Shown one piece after another: positions 31,601 to 44,689 of a stretch of DNA of 64,000 nucleotides. How positions within the stretch are numbered: the first letter of the stretch is position 1; each line of letters starts with the position of its first letter. Origin of the DNA: Bathymodiolus brooksi (taxonomy: Eukaryota; Mollusca; Bivalvia; Mytilida; Modiolidae). The notes below the pieces were generated by a model. It saw only the letters and a program-made list of their open reading frames with translations. It had not been told where the DNA came from and did no database searches. The position numbers and the translations under genes were made by a program. The DNA is taken from positions 33,345,331 through 33,409,330 of the forward strand of contig OY804583.1 of the NCBI GenBank assembly GCA_963680875.1, written 5' to 3'.

Positions 31601-32670
31601 TAACATAAACTACAGGTGGATATCTTATGCTTAAAACTGTGAGAGTGGCTGTTAACATAAACTACAGGTGGATATCTTATGCTTAAAACTGTTAGAAGAG
31701 ATGTTAACATAAATTGCTGGTGGATATCTTATGTTTAAAACTGTGAGAGGGGCTGTTAACATAAACAACTGAAGGACACCTTATGCTTAAAACTGTGAGA
31801 GGGGCTGTTAACATAAACAACTGAAGGACACCTTATGCTTAAAACTGTGAGAGGGGCTGTTAACATAAACTACTGATGGACACCTTATGCTTAAAACTGT
31901 GAGAGGGGCTGTTAACATAAACTACTAAAGGGCACCTTATGCTTAAACCTGTGAGAGGGGCTGTTAACATAAACTACTGATGGACACCTTATGCTTAAAA
32001 CTGTGAGAGGGGCTGCTAACATAAACTACTGAAGGACACCTTATGTTTAAAACTGTGAAATGGCTGTTAACATAAACAACTGATGGACACCGTGTGCTTA
32101 AAACTTTGATAGGGGCTGTTAACATAAACTATTGATAGACACCTTATGTTTAAAACTTTTAGAGGGGCCGGTAACATAAACTACAGGTGGATATCTTATG
32201 CTTAAAATTGTAAGAGGAGATGTTAACATAAATTGCTGGTGGATATCTTATGTTTAAAACTGTGAGAGGGGCTGTTAACATAAACTACAGGTGGATATAT
32301 TATGCTTAAAACTGTGAGAGTGGCTGTTAACATAAACTACAGGTGGATATCTTATGCTTAAAACTGTGAGAGTGGCTGTGAACATAAACTACTGATGGAC
32401 ACCTTATGCTTACAGCTGTGAAAGGGGCTGTTCACATAAACTATTGATGTACATCTTATGTCTAAAACTGTGAGAGGGGCTGAGAACATAAACTACTGCA
32501 GGACACCTTATGTTTAAAATGAGGAAAAGGCCTGTTAACATAAACTACTGGTGGACACCTTATTTTGAAAACTGTGAGAGGAACTGTTAACATAAACTAC
32601 TGATGGACACCTAATGTTTAAAACTGTGAGAGGGGCTGTTAACATAAACTACTGATGAACACCTTATGCT
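22660..32670. repeat. 3-kb satellite segment present twice at 6927-6980 bp offset
   Basis: The segment from about 22660 to 25690 recurs at about 29587 to 32670. Markers fix the offset: the GAAGAACACC variant at 23061 / 29988 and the first GATGAACACC monomer at 23444 / 30371 are both 6927 bp apart. After one extra 53-bp monomer near 31630, the GTGAACATAAACTACTG marker at 25398 / 32378 is 6980 bp apart. A neighbouring block at about 21620-22650 also recurs at about 27717-28746 (offset 6096-6097). These show kilobase-scale duplications in the right half of the array. Confidence 0.75.
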
Positions 32671-33545
32671 TAAAACTGTGAGAGGGGCTGTTAACATAAA
32701 CAACTGAAGGACACCTTATGCTTAAAACTGTGAGAGGGGCTGTTAACATAAACTACTGATGGACACCTTATGCTTAAAACTGTGAGAGGGGCTGTTAACA
32801 TAAACTACTGAAGGGCACCTTATGCTTAAACCTGTGAGAGGGGCTGTTAACATAAACTACTGATGGACACCTTATGCTTAAAACTGTGAGAGGGGCTGCT
32901 AACATAAACTACTGAAGGACACCTTATGTTTAAAACTGTGAAATGGCTGTTAACATAAACAACTGATGGACACTGTGTGCTTAAAACTGTGATAGGGGCT
33001 GTTAACATAAACTATTGATAGACACCTTATGTTTAAAACTTTTAGAGGGGCCGGTAACATAAACTACAGGTGGATATCTTATGCTTAAAATTGTAAGAGG
33101 AGATGTTAACATAAATTGCTGGTGGATATCTTATGTTTAAAACTGTGAGAGGGGCTGTTAACATAAACTACAGGTGGATATATTATGCTTAAAACTGTGA
33201 GAGTGGCTGTTAACATAAACTACAGGTGGATATCTTATGTTTAAAACTGTGAGAGTGGCTGTGAACATAAACTACTGATGGACACCTTATGCTTACAGCT
33301 GTGAAAGGGGCTGTTCACATAAACTATTGATGTACATCTTATGTCTAAAACTGTGAGAGGGGCTGAGAACATAAACTACTGCAGGACACCTTATGTTTAA
33401 AATGAGGAAAAGGCCTGTTAACATAAACTACTGGTGGACACCTTATTTTGAAAACTGTGAGAGGAACTGTTAACATAAACTACTGATAAACACCTAATGT
33501 TTAAAACTGTGAGAGGGACTGTTAACATAAACTACTGATGGACAC
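31780..33545. repeat. 883-bp tandem duplication within the satellite
   Basis: The rare monomer pair with GTGAACATAAACTACTGATG followed by GCTTACAGCTGTGAAAGG occurs at 32378 and 33261, 883 bp apart. The flanking monomers, including the GAGGAAAAGGCCTG variant, follow in the same order. End points are approximate. Confidence 0.65.
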
Positions 33546-36500
33546 CTTATGTTTAAAACTGTGAAAGGAGCTGTTAACATAACCTACTCAAGGATATCTT
33601 ATGCTTAAAACTTGGAGAGGGACTGTCAACATAAACTACTGATGTACACCTTATGTTTAAACCTGTGAAAGAGGCTGTTAACATAAACTACTGATGTACA
33701 CCTTATGCTTAAAACTGTGAGAGGGGCTGTGATGGACACCTCTGATTAAAACTGTCAGAGGGACTGTTAACATAAACTACTGGTGGACACCTTATGTTTA
33801 AAACTGTGAGAGGGGCTGTTAACATAACCTACTCAAGGATATCTTATGCTTAAAACTTGGAGAGAGGCTGTCAACATAAACTACTAATGTACACCTTATG
33901 TTTTAAACTGTAATAGCGGCTGTTAGCATAAACTACTGATGGACACCTTATGTTTTAAACTGTAATAGCGGCTGTTAACATAAACTACTGATGGACACCT
34001 TATGTTTTAAACTGTAATAACGGCTGTTAACAAACTACTGAAGGACACCTTATGCCTAACACTGTGAAAATGGCTGTTAACATAAACAACTGATGGACAC
34101 CGTGTGCTTTAAACTGTGATGGGGGTTTTTAACATAAACTATTGATGGACACCTTATGTTTAAAACTGTGAGAGTGGCTGTTAACATAAACTACAGGTGG
34201 ATATCTTATGCTTAAAACTGTGAGAGGAGATGTTAACATAAATTGCTGGTGGATACCTTATGCTTAAAACTGTGAGAGTGGCTGTTAACATAAACTACAG
34301 GTGGATATCTTATGCTTAAAACTGTGAGAGGAGATGTTAACATAAATTGCTGGTGGATACCTTATGTTTAAAACTGTGATGGGGGTTGTTAACATAAACT
34401 ACAGGTGGATATCTTATGCTTAAAACTGTGAGAGGGGCTGTTAACATAAACTACAGGTGGATATCTTATGCTTAAAACTGTGAGAGTGGCTGTTAACATA
34501 AACTACAGGTGGACATTATATGTTTAAAACTGTGAGAGGGGCTGTTAACATAAACTACTGATGTACACCTTATGGTTAAAACTGTGAGAGGGGCTGTTAA
34601 CAAATTACTGATGGACACCTTATGTTTTAAACTGTAATAGCGGCTGTTAGCATAAACTACTGATGGACACCTTATGCTTTAAACTGTAATAGCGGCTGTT
34701 AACATAAACTACTGATGGACACCTTATGTTTTAAACTGTAATAGCGGCTGTTAACAAACTACTGAAGGACACCTTATGCTTAACACTGTGAAAATGGCTG
34801 TTAACATAAACAACTAATGGACACTGTGTGCTTTAAACTGTAATGGGGGTTGTTAACATAAACTATTGATGGACACCTTATGTTTAAAACTGTGAGAGTG
34901 GCTGTTAACATAAACTACAGGTGGATATTTTATGCTTAGAACTGTTAGAAGAGATGTTAACATAAATTGCTGGTGGATACCTTATGTTTAAAACTGTGAG
35001 AAGGGCTGTTAACATAAACAACTGAAGGACACCTTATGCTTAAAACTGTGAGAGGGGCTGTTAACATAAACTACTGATGGACACCTTATGCTTAAAACTG
35101 TGAGAGGGGCTGTTAACATAAACTACTGATGGACACCTTATGCTTAAAACTGTGAGAGGGGCTGTTAACATAAACTACTGATGGACACCTTATGCTTAAA
35201 ACTGTGAGAGGGGTTGCTAACATAAACTACTGAAGGACACCTTATGTTTAAAACTGTGAAATGGCTGTTAACATAAACAACTGATGGACACCGTGTGCTT
35301 AAAACTGTGATGGGGGCTGTTAACATAAACTATTGATGGACACCTTATGTTTAAAACTTTTAGAGGGGCCGGTAACATAAAATACAGGTGGATATCTTAT
35401 GCTTAAAACTGTGAGAGGAGATGTTAACATAAATTGTGTGTGGATATCTTATGTTTAAAACTGTGAGAGGGGCTGTTAACATAAACTACAGGCAGATATC
35501 TTATGCTTAAAACTGTGAGAGTGGCTGTTAACATAAACTACAGGTGGATATCTTATGTTTAAAACTGTGAGAGGAGATGTTAACATAAATTGTGTGTGGA
35601 TATCTTATGTTTAAAACTGTGAGAGGGGCTGTTAACATAAACTACAGGCGGATATCTTATGCTTAAAACTGTGAGAGTGGCTGTTAACATAAACTACAGG
35701 TGGATATCTTATGTTTAAAACTGTGAGAGGAGATGTTAACATAAATTGCTGGTGGATACCTTATGTTTAAAACTGTGAGAGGGGCTGTTAACATAAACTA
35801 CAGGTGGATATCTTATGTTTAAAACTGTGAGAGGGGCTGCTAACATAAACTACTGAAGGACACCTTATGTTTAAAACTGTGAAAATGGCTGTTAACATAA
35901 ACAACTGATGGACACCGTGTGCTTAAAACTGTGATAGGGGCTGTTAACATAAACTATTGATGGACACCTTATGTTTAAAACTTTTAGAGGGGCCATTAAC
36001 ATAAACTACAGGTGGATATCTTATGCTTAAAACTGTGAGAGAAGATGTTAACATAAACTGCTGGTGGATACCTTATGTTTAAAACTGTGATGGGGGTTGT
36101 TAACATAAACTACAGGTGGATATCTTATGCTTAAAACTGTGAGAGGGGCTGTTAACATAAACTACAGGTGGATATCTTATGCTTAAAACTGTGAGAGTGG
36201 CTGTTAACATAAACTACAGGTGGACATTATATGTTTAAAACTGTGAGAGGGACTGTTAACATAAACTACTGATATACACCTTATGGTTAAAACTGTGAGA
36301 GGGGCTGTTAACAAACTACTGATGGACACCTTATGTTTTAAACTGTAATAGCGGCTGTTAGCATAAAGTACTGATAGACACCTTATGTTTTAAACTGTAA
36401 TAGCGGCTGTTAACATAAACTACTGATGGACACCTTATGTTTTAAACTGTAATAGCGGCTGCTAACAAACTACTGAAGGACACCTTATGCTTAACACTGT

Positions 36501-37253
36501 GAAAATGGCTGTTAACATTAACAACTGATGGACACCGTGTGCTTTAAACTGTGATGGGGGTTGTTAACATAACCTATTGATGGACACTTTATGTTTAAAA
36601 TTGTGAGAGTGGCTGTTAACATAAACTACAGGTGGATATCTTATGCTTAAAACTGTGAGAGGAGATGTTAACATAAATTGCTGGTGGATATATTATGCTT
36701 AAAACTGTGAGAGTGGCTGTTAACATAAACTACAGGTGGATATCTTATGCTTAAAACTGTGAGAGGAGATGTTAACATAAATTGCTGGTGGATACCTTAT
36801 GTTTAAAACTGTGAGAGTGGCTGTTAACATAAACTACAGGTGGATATCTTATGTTTAAAACTGTGAGAGTGGCTGTTAACATAAATTGCTGGTGGATATC
36901 TGATGTTTAAAACTGTGAAAATGGCTGTTAACATAAACAACTGATGGACACTGTGTGCTTAAAACTGTAATGGGGGCTGTTAACATAACCTATTGATGGT
37001 CACCTTATGCTTAAAAAAAACTAAGAGGGGCTGTTAGCAAAAACTACTGGTGGATACCTTATGCTTAATACTGTGAGTGGAGCTGTTAACATAATCTACT
37101 GATAGACACCTTATGCTTACGACTGTGAGAGGAGCTGTTAACATAAACTACTGGTGGTGGATACATTAGGCTTAAAACTGTGAGAGATGCTGTTAACATA
37201 AACTACTGATGTACACCTTATGATAAAACTGTGAGAAGGGCTGTAAATATAAA

Positions 37254-38580
37254 CTATTTATTTTCCCGTAGTCAACGTGCTATTTTCGTTACATATGTAT
37301 AAATATGGTCTGTAAAGTTTCTGGGAAATATAACACAAAATAGGTACACTCTGCTGAAGATGACTAAGATTCAAAATATGGAAAAATTAGAGAAAAATTC
37401 TAAAAAAAATATTCTGTAATATACCTTGAATTACTTCTATATGTATGTAATATATTTTTTGCTTTAAGAAAGTTGGACAGGTGCCATAGGAACACTAGTT
37501 GATTACACTAAATAAGTACCTCTTTACCCTTCTCACAATTTATCATGCACTAGCATGCATCCTGGCAAAAATGGACACATTTTTGTACATAAAATCTAAC
37601 ATTCACAACTTTACATTAATCTTTAAGATTATTAATTTGTTTCAATCAACCATTCTATTTCTGCATAATTCTATCAAAAGGTCACATGATTACATACTGA
37701 TTCAATAAAATGTTAGTTTAAATATATTTCATAGTCCAAAAACATGACAATATGATCAGATACAAGTATTACAACCTATAATATCTTCTCCTTTATATAA
37801 ACAATATTTCTATAGAGTTGAATAAATATATGAAAACCTACAATATTTATTAATAACAAAGACATGAATGTACAAGTGACACACGATTTGTTATTTGCCA
37901 AATGACAGATCGAACCAATCTTTACTAAGACTGGACCATATAGAACACACCTAGAGTTAAGAAAAATCAATCACTTTTGATTGCATTATTAATACCATAA
38001 AGGAAGGTTCCCTTAGAATTCAGTTACAAAACATATAATTCTGAAGTTATGTATTAAATAAAATATTGTAAAGTCTTATCCTACATTACAGATAAAACTT
38101 GCATTTCATATAAATATTCTAAATAGCACATCATGGAGATGAATTTCATTATTTATTCTTATGTAACAATGAGGTTATCCAAATGGAAGAGAAAAAAGTA
38201 TATTCCACAGTATTTTGTTCAAAATTCAAAACTGAATGTTGTTGCTATGCAATAAAAAAGTATTGAATAACTATCAATTTTTCTGACAAATATTGTGAAA
38301 CTATTATAATATCATTAATATTTTCTTCATTATATTTCCATATGATATATACTATTATATATTGTACATGTATATTCACAACTGCTACATTTAATTATAT
38401 GTCTTGTATATTTTGAAAGTCATCATCTAATTGTTTTCTCATGTTACAGTTTATTATATCTTAAGTAAAATAAAATCTTGAAATCAGAATTTAAACAAAT
38501 TATTTCTGAATAGAGAACTAATTAAGTAGACATGTTAATGAATAAAGAAAAGGTTATATTTCTATTATGAAAACTTGTAC
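37254..38580. other. AT-rich unique spacer, no gene recognised
   Basis: After the last decayed satellite monomer the sequence becomes unique and strongly AT-rich up to the next array. Two short open frames (37499-37708 plus, 37776-37970 minus) have AT-driven composition and no splice context. Nothing else could be supported here. Confidence 0.7.
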
Positions 38581-41500
38581 AATTATTCTAATGATTCAAC
38601 AGAATGATAATTAAAAACAACCAATCACTCTAATGATTCAACAGTATGATAATTAAAAACAACCAATTACTCTAATAATCCAACAGTATGATAATTAAAA
38701 ACAACCAATCACTCTAATGATTCAACAGTATGATAATTAAAAACAACCAATCACTCTAATGATTCAACAGTATGATAATTAAAAACAACCAATCACTCTA
38801 ATGATTCAACAGTATGATAATTAAAAACAACCAATCACTCTAATGATTCAACAGTATGATAATTAAAAACAACCAATCACTCTAATAATCCAACAGTATG
38901 ATAATTAAAAACAACCAATCACTCTAATGATTCAACAGTATGATAATTAAAAACAACCAATCACTCTAATGATTCAACAGTATGATAATTAAAAACAACC
39001 AATCACTCTAATGATTCAACAGTATGATAATTAAAAACAACCAATCACTCTAATGATTCAACAGTATGATAATTAAAAACAACCAATCACTCTAATGATT
39101 CAACAGTATGATAATTAAAAACAACCAATCACTCTAATAATCCAACAGTATGATAATTAAAAACAACCAATCACTCTAATGATTCAACAGTATGATAATT
39201 AAAAACAACCAATCACTCTAATGATTCAACAGTATGATAATTAAAAACAACCAATCACTCTAATAATCCAACAGTATGATAATTAAAAACAACCAATCAC
39301 TCTAATGATTCAACAGTATGATAATTAAAAACAACCAATCACTCTAATGATTCAACAGTATGATAATTAAAAACAACCAATCACTCTAATAATCCAACAG
39401 TATGATAATTAAAAACAACCAATCACTCTAATGATTCAACAGTATGATAATTAAAAACAACCAATCACTCTAATAATCCAACAGTATGATAATTAAAAAC
39501 AACCAATCACTCTAATGATTCAACAGTATAATAATTAAAAACAACCAATCACTCTAATAATCCAACAGTATAATAATTAAAAACAACCAATCACTCTAAT
39601 GATTCAACAAGATGATAATTAAAAACAACCAATCACTCTAATAATCTAACAGTATGATAATTAAAAACAACCAATCACTCTAATGATTGAACAGTATGAT
39701 AATTAAAAACAACCAATCACTCTAATAATCCAACAGTATGATAATTAAAAACAACCAATCACTCTAATGATTCAACAGTATGATAATTAAAAACAACCAA
39801 TCACTCTAATAATCTAACAGTATGATAATTAAAAACAACCAATCACTCTAATGATTGAACAGTATGATAATTAAAAACAACCAATCACTCTAATAATCCA
39901 ACAGTATGATAATTAAAAACAACCAATCACTCTAATGATTCAACAGTATGATAATTAAAAACAACCAATTACTCTAATAATCCAACAGTATGATAATCAA
40001 AAACAACCAATCACTCTAATGATTCAACAGTATGATAATTAAAAACAACCAATCACTCTAATAATCCAACAGTATGATAATTAAAAACAACCAATCACTC
40101 TAATGATTCAACAGTATAATAATTAAAAACAACCAATCACTCTAATAATCCAACAGTATAATAATTAAAAACAACCAATCACTCTAATGATTCAACAAGA
40201 TGATAATTAAAAACAACCAATCACTCTAATAATCTAACAGTATGATAATTAAAAACAACCAATCACTCTAATAATCTAACAGTATGATAATTAAAAACAA
40301 CCAATCACTCTAATAATCCAACAGTATGATAATTAAAAACAACCAATCACTCTAATGATTCAACAGTATGATAATTAAAAACAACCAATTACTCTAATAA
40401 TCCAACAGTATGATAATTAAAAACAACCAACCACTCTAATGATTCAACAGTATGATAATTAAAAACAACCAATCACTCTAATAATCCAACAGTATGATAA
40501 TTAAAAACAACCAATCACTCTAATGATTCAACAGTATGATAATTAAAAACAACCAATCACTCTAATAATCCAACAGTATGATAATTAAAAACAACCAATC
40601 ACTCTAATAATCCAACAGTATGATAATTAAAAACAACCAATCACTCTAATGATTCAACAGTATGATAATTAAAAACAACCAATCACTCTAATAATCCAAC
40701 AGTATGATAATTAAAAACAACCAATCACTCTAATGATTCAACAGTATGATAATTAAAAACAACCAATTACTCTAATGATTCAACAGTATGATAATTAAAA
40801 ACAACCAATCACTCTAATGATTCAACAGTATGATAATTAAAAACAACCAATCACTCTAATAATCCAACAGTATGATAATTAAAAACAACCAATCACTCTA
40901 ATGATTCAACAGTATGATAATTAAAAACAACCAATCACTCTAATAATCCAACAGTATGATAATTAAAAACAACCAATCACTCTAATAATTCAACAGTATG
41001 ATAATTAAAAACAACCAATCACTCTAATGATTCAACAGTATAATAATTAAAAACAACCAATCACTCTAATAATCCAACAGTATAATAATTAAAAACAACC
41101 AATCACTCTAATGATTCAACAGTATGATAATTAAAAACAACCAATCAATCTAATAATCCAACAGTATGATAATTAAAAACAACCAATCACTCTAATAATC
41201 CAACAGTATGATAATTAAAAACAACCAATCACTCTAATGATTCAACAGTATGATAATTAAAAACAACCAATCACTCTAATGATTCAACAGTATGATAATT
41301 AAAAACAACCAATCACTCTAATGATTCAACAGTATGATAATTAAAAACAACCAATCACTCTAATAATCCAACAGTATGATAATTAAAAACAACCAATCAC
41401 TCTAATAATCCAACAGTATGATAATTAAAAACAACCAATCACTCTAATGATTCAATAGTATGATAATTAAAAACAACCAATTACTCTAATAATCCAACAG

Positions 41501-42030
41501 TATGATAATTAAAAACAACCAACCACTCTAATGATTCAACAGTATGATAATTAAAAACAACCAATCACTCTAATAATCCAACAGTATGATAATTAAAAAC
41601 AACCAATCACTCTAATAATTCAACAGTATGATAATTAAAAACAACCAATCACTCTAATGATTCAACAGTATGATAATTAAAAACAACCAATCACTCTAAT
41701 AATCCAACAGTATGATAATTAAAAACAACCAATCACTCTAATGATCCAACAGTATGATAATTAAAAACAACCAATCACTCTAATGATTCAACAGTATGAT
41801 AATTAAAAACAACCAATCACTCTAATGATTCAACAGTATGATAATTAAAAACAACCAATCACTCTAATCATCCAACAGTATGATAATTAAAAACAACCAA
41901 TCACTCTAATGATTCAACAGTATGATAATTAAAAACAACCAATCACTCTAATGATTCAACAGTATGATAATTAAAAACAACCAATCACTCTAATGATTCA
42001 ACAGTATGATAATTAAAAACAACCAATCAC
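38581..42030. repeat. 42-bp tandem array, about 82 units
   Basis: The period is exactly 42 bp (for example, ACAACCAATCACTC at 38701 and 38743). Every unit contains AACCAATCACTCTAAT and ATGATAATTAAAA. Units fall into two main kinds, TAATGATTCAACAG and TAATAATCCAACAG, which are intermingled. Rarer variants (ATAATAATTAAA, CAACAAGATGATAA, AATCTAACAG) mark longer-range copies. All six frames contain a stop in the consensus, so the array is non-coding. CCAAT and TAAT/ATTA cores in each unit resemble binding sites for NF-Y and homeodomain factors, but no function is shown. Confidence 0.97.
39510..40260. repeat. 588-bp higher-order copy inside the 42-bp array
   Basis: The rare variant GATTCAACAAGATGATAATT at 39601 recurs at 40189, 588 bp (14 units) later. 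In both places it follows two ATAATAATTAAA units and precedes an AATCTAACAG unit. A partial third copy of the ATAATAATTAAA pair lies near 41040-41095. This supports block duplication of unit groups. Confidence 0.75.
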
Positions 42031-42237
42031 AAATCAACTTTTAATATAACATGGCACTATTCATAGTCATACAACAGAGAGCTTGGTAATCAGTTTTCAT
42101 ATCAATGAACAAATTTTGTGGTAAGAACAATCTCAACCAAAATACACTATGAACCATACATGTATTAATTGTGATTTTGTAAACAGTTAGTATGTTAACA
42201 TTTAACTGGTATACTGTGTCAAGAGAAGAAATAGAGC
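42031..42237. other. Short unique spacer between arrays
   Basis: About 200 bp of non-repeated AT-rich sequence separates the 42-bp and 80-bp arrays. An open frame on the minus strand (42313-42041) runs out of the first 80-bp unit across this spacer. It has no recognisable domain and is not called as a gene. Confidence 0.6.
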
Positions 42238-44113
42238 TCGGTGACATTATATGTGTTGAGCTATACTGTTTTAATATAGGAGGAGAGTTATGTAGTGAGT
42301 GGGAAAAGTACACCTTAGTGAAATTATATCGAGTGTTGAGCTATACTGTTTTAATATAGGAGGAGAGTTATGTAGTGAGTGGGAAAAGTACACCTCAGTG
42401 AAATTATATCTAGTGTTGAGCTATACTGTTTTAATATAGGAGGAGGGTTATGTAGTGAGTGGGAAAAGTACACCTCAGTGAAATTATATCTAGTGTTGAG
42501 CTATACCGTTTTAATATAGGAGGAGAGTTATGTAGTGAGTGGGAAAAGTACACCTCAGTGAAATTATATCTAGTGTTGAGCTATACTGTTTTAATATAGG
42601 AGGAGGGTTATGTAGTGAGTGGGAAAAGTACACCTCAGTGAAATTATATCTAGTGTTGAGCTATACCATTTTAATATAGGAGGGTTATGTAGTGAGTGGG
42701 AAAAGTACACCTCAGTGAAATTATATCTAGTGTTGAGCTATACCGTTTTAATATAGGAGGAGGGTTATGTAGTGAGTGGGAAAAGTACACCTCAGTGAAA
42801 TTATATCTAGTGTTGAGCTATACCATTTTAATATAGGAGGAGGGTAATGTAGTGAGTGGGAAAGTACACCTCAGTGAAATTATATCTAGTGTTGAGCTAT
42901 ACTGTTTTAATATAGGAGGAGGGTTATGTAGCGAGTGGGAAAAGTACACCTCAGTGAAATTATATCTAGTGTTGAGCTATACCATTTTAATATAGGGGGG
43001 TTATGTAGTGAGTGGGAAAAGTACACCTCAGTGAAATTATATCTAGTGTTGAGCTATACCGTTTTAATATAGGAGGAGGGTTATGTAGTGAGTGGGAAAA
43101 GTACACCTCAGTGAAATTATATCTAGTGTTGAGCTATACCATTTTAATATAGGAGGAGGGTAATGTAGTGAGTGGGAAAAGTACACCTCAGTGAAATTAT
43201 ATCTAGTGTTGAGCTATACTGTTTTAATATAGGAGGAGGGTTATGTAGTGAGTGGGAAAAGTACACCTCAGTGAAATTATATCTAGTGTTGAGCTATACC
43301 ATTTTAATATAGGAGGGTTATGTAGTGAGTGGGAAAAGTACACCTCAGTGAAATTATATCTAGTGTTGAGCTATACTGTTTTAATATAGGAGGAGGGTTA
43401 TGTAGTGAGTGGGAAAAGTACACCTCAGTGAAATTATATCTAGTGTTGAGCTATAACATTTTAATATAGGAGGAGGGTTATGTAGTGAGTGGGAAAAGTA
43501 CACCTCAGTGAAATTATATCTAGTGTTGAGCTATACTGTTTTAATATAGGAGGAGGGTTATGTAGTGAGTGGGAAAAGTACACCTCAGTGAAATTATATC
43601 TAGTGTTGAGCTATACCATTTTAATATAGGAGGAGGGTTATGTAGTGAGTGGGAAAAGTACACCTCAGTGAAATTATATCTAGTGTTGAGCTATACCATT
43701 TTAATATAGGAGGAGGGTTATGTAGTGAGTGGGAAAAGTACACCTCAGTGAAATTATATCTAGTGTTGAGCTATACCGGTTTAATATAGGAGGAGGGTTA
43801 TGTAGTGAGTGGGAAAAGTACACCTCAGTGAAATTATATCTAGTGTTGAGCTATACTGTTTTAATATAGGAGGAGGGTTATGTAGTGAGTGGGAAAAGTA
43901 CACCTCAGTGAAATTATATCTAGTGTTGAGCTATACCATTTTAATATAGGAGGAGGGTTATGTAGTGAGTGGGAAAAGTACACCTCAGTGAAATTATATC
44001 TAGTGTTGAGCTATACTGTTTTAATATAGGAGGAGGGTTATGTAGTGAGTGGGAAAAGTACACCTCAGTGAAATTATATCCAGTGTTGAGCTATACTGTT
44101 TTAATATAGGAGG
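42238..44113. repeat. 80-bp tandem array, about 23 units
   Basis: The period is 80 bp (for example, CTATACTGTTTTAATATAGG at 42421, and the next unit at 42501). Units contain GTTGAGCTATAC, TTTTAATATAGGAGG, TTATGTAGTGAGTGGG and AAAGTACACCTCAGTG. Variation is concentrated at the three bases after CTATAC (TGT, CGT or CAT) and in the GGAGGAGGG run, where some units lose about six bases. Short CAT-type units recur near 42665, 42985 and 43305, about 320 bp apart, indicating a four-unit higher-order repeat in the first half. The array ends abruptly at GGAGGTTATTTCC. No coding potential is evident, since 80 is not a multiple of three. Confidence 0.96.
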
Positions 44114-44689
44114 TTATTTCCAAACCCAAGAACATGCAAGGCATGTAATGCATAATAAGGTGAGATATAGTATATAGAAAACCATAACAAATCATCTATG
44201 ATTCACTTCTTTTTAAAGTAGACATTCTAACCACATTATCTGTTCATAAGGACATCTGATAGTAGTGAACAAATAGCAGACAGTATATATTTTTACCATT
44301 ACTAATACATATAAAAATGTTGCTTTTTTCACATCAACTTCATCATTACATTTTTATTTTACAAAATTAAGAAGCAATCAATTAATTCAACCCAAATGAG
44401 ACAAACATTTTATAGATTTAAAAAGTAGAAATGTGATCTTCAAATTTAAAAAGAAGATCCATAAGGCATAATTAGTTTTGTTATTTTGTACTCCTAGTAA
44501 AAATTGAGAAATTATTGTAGAAATTATGCTTGCCTTTAATTAAAACATTTCATGTGTGTCAAATTTCTCATTCAAATATTGAACTAGAATAAGTCTCAAA
44601 GGTTTAAATATTTTTACAAAATATACACCAGAGTAATAAAATATCACAAATAACTGATACATTCAAAACAAAAGTTCTTAAACCAAGTG
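44114..44689. other. AT-rich unique spacer
   Basis: No repeat, open frame or splice-bounded exon could be recognised in this AT-rich segment. Confidence 0.6.

Larger units (their letters stand above)
1..37253. repeat. 52-bp satellite array, about 700 monomers, left end outside window
   Basis: The whole left 37 kb is a tandem array with a 52-bp monomer; for example, the monomer starting at 417 is followed by the next at 469. Each monomer carries the cores GTTAACATAAACTA, GGACACCTTATG and TTAAAACTGTGAGAGG. Several monomer types recur: one with CAGGTGGATATC, one with AAATTGCTGGTGGATA, one with CAACTGATGGACACCGTGTG, one with TTTTAGAGGGGCC, and one with GTTTTAAACTGTAATAGCGG. Their order repeats, giving higher-order units. 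The array is already under way at base 1 and decays over 36990-37253, where monomers become irregular. Because 52 is not a multiple of three, every frame closes within a few monomers, so no protein is encoded. The function is unknown. Confidence 0.98.

Noticed and set aside
1..37253. CRISPR-like array
   Set aside because: Units are contiguous 52-bp monomers without unique spacers, and the genome is eukaryotic.
1..37253. Centromere
   Set aside because: Higher-order structure is suggestive, but nothing in the sequence distinguishes a centromere from another large satellite locus.
37499..37970. Small open frames in AT-rich spacer on both strands
   Set aside because: Short, AT-driven residue composition and no splice or homology support.
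42041..42313. 90-codon minus-strand frame
   Set aside because: Begins inside the first 80-bp repeat unit and crosses a unique spacer; no domain or splice context.
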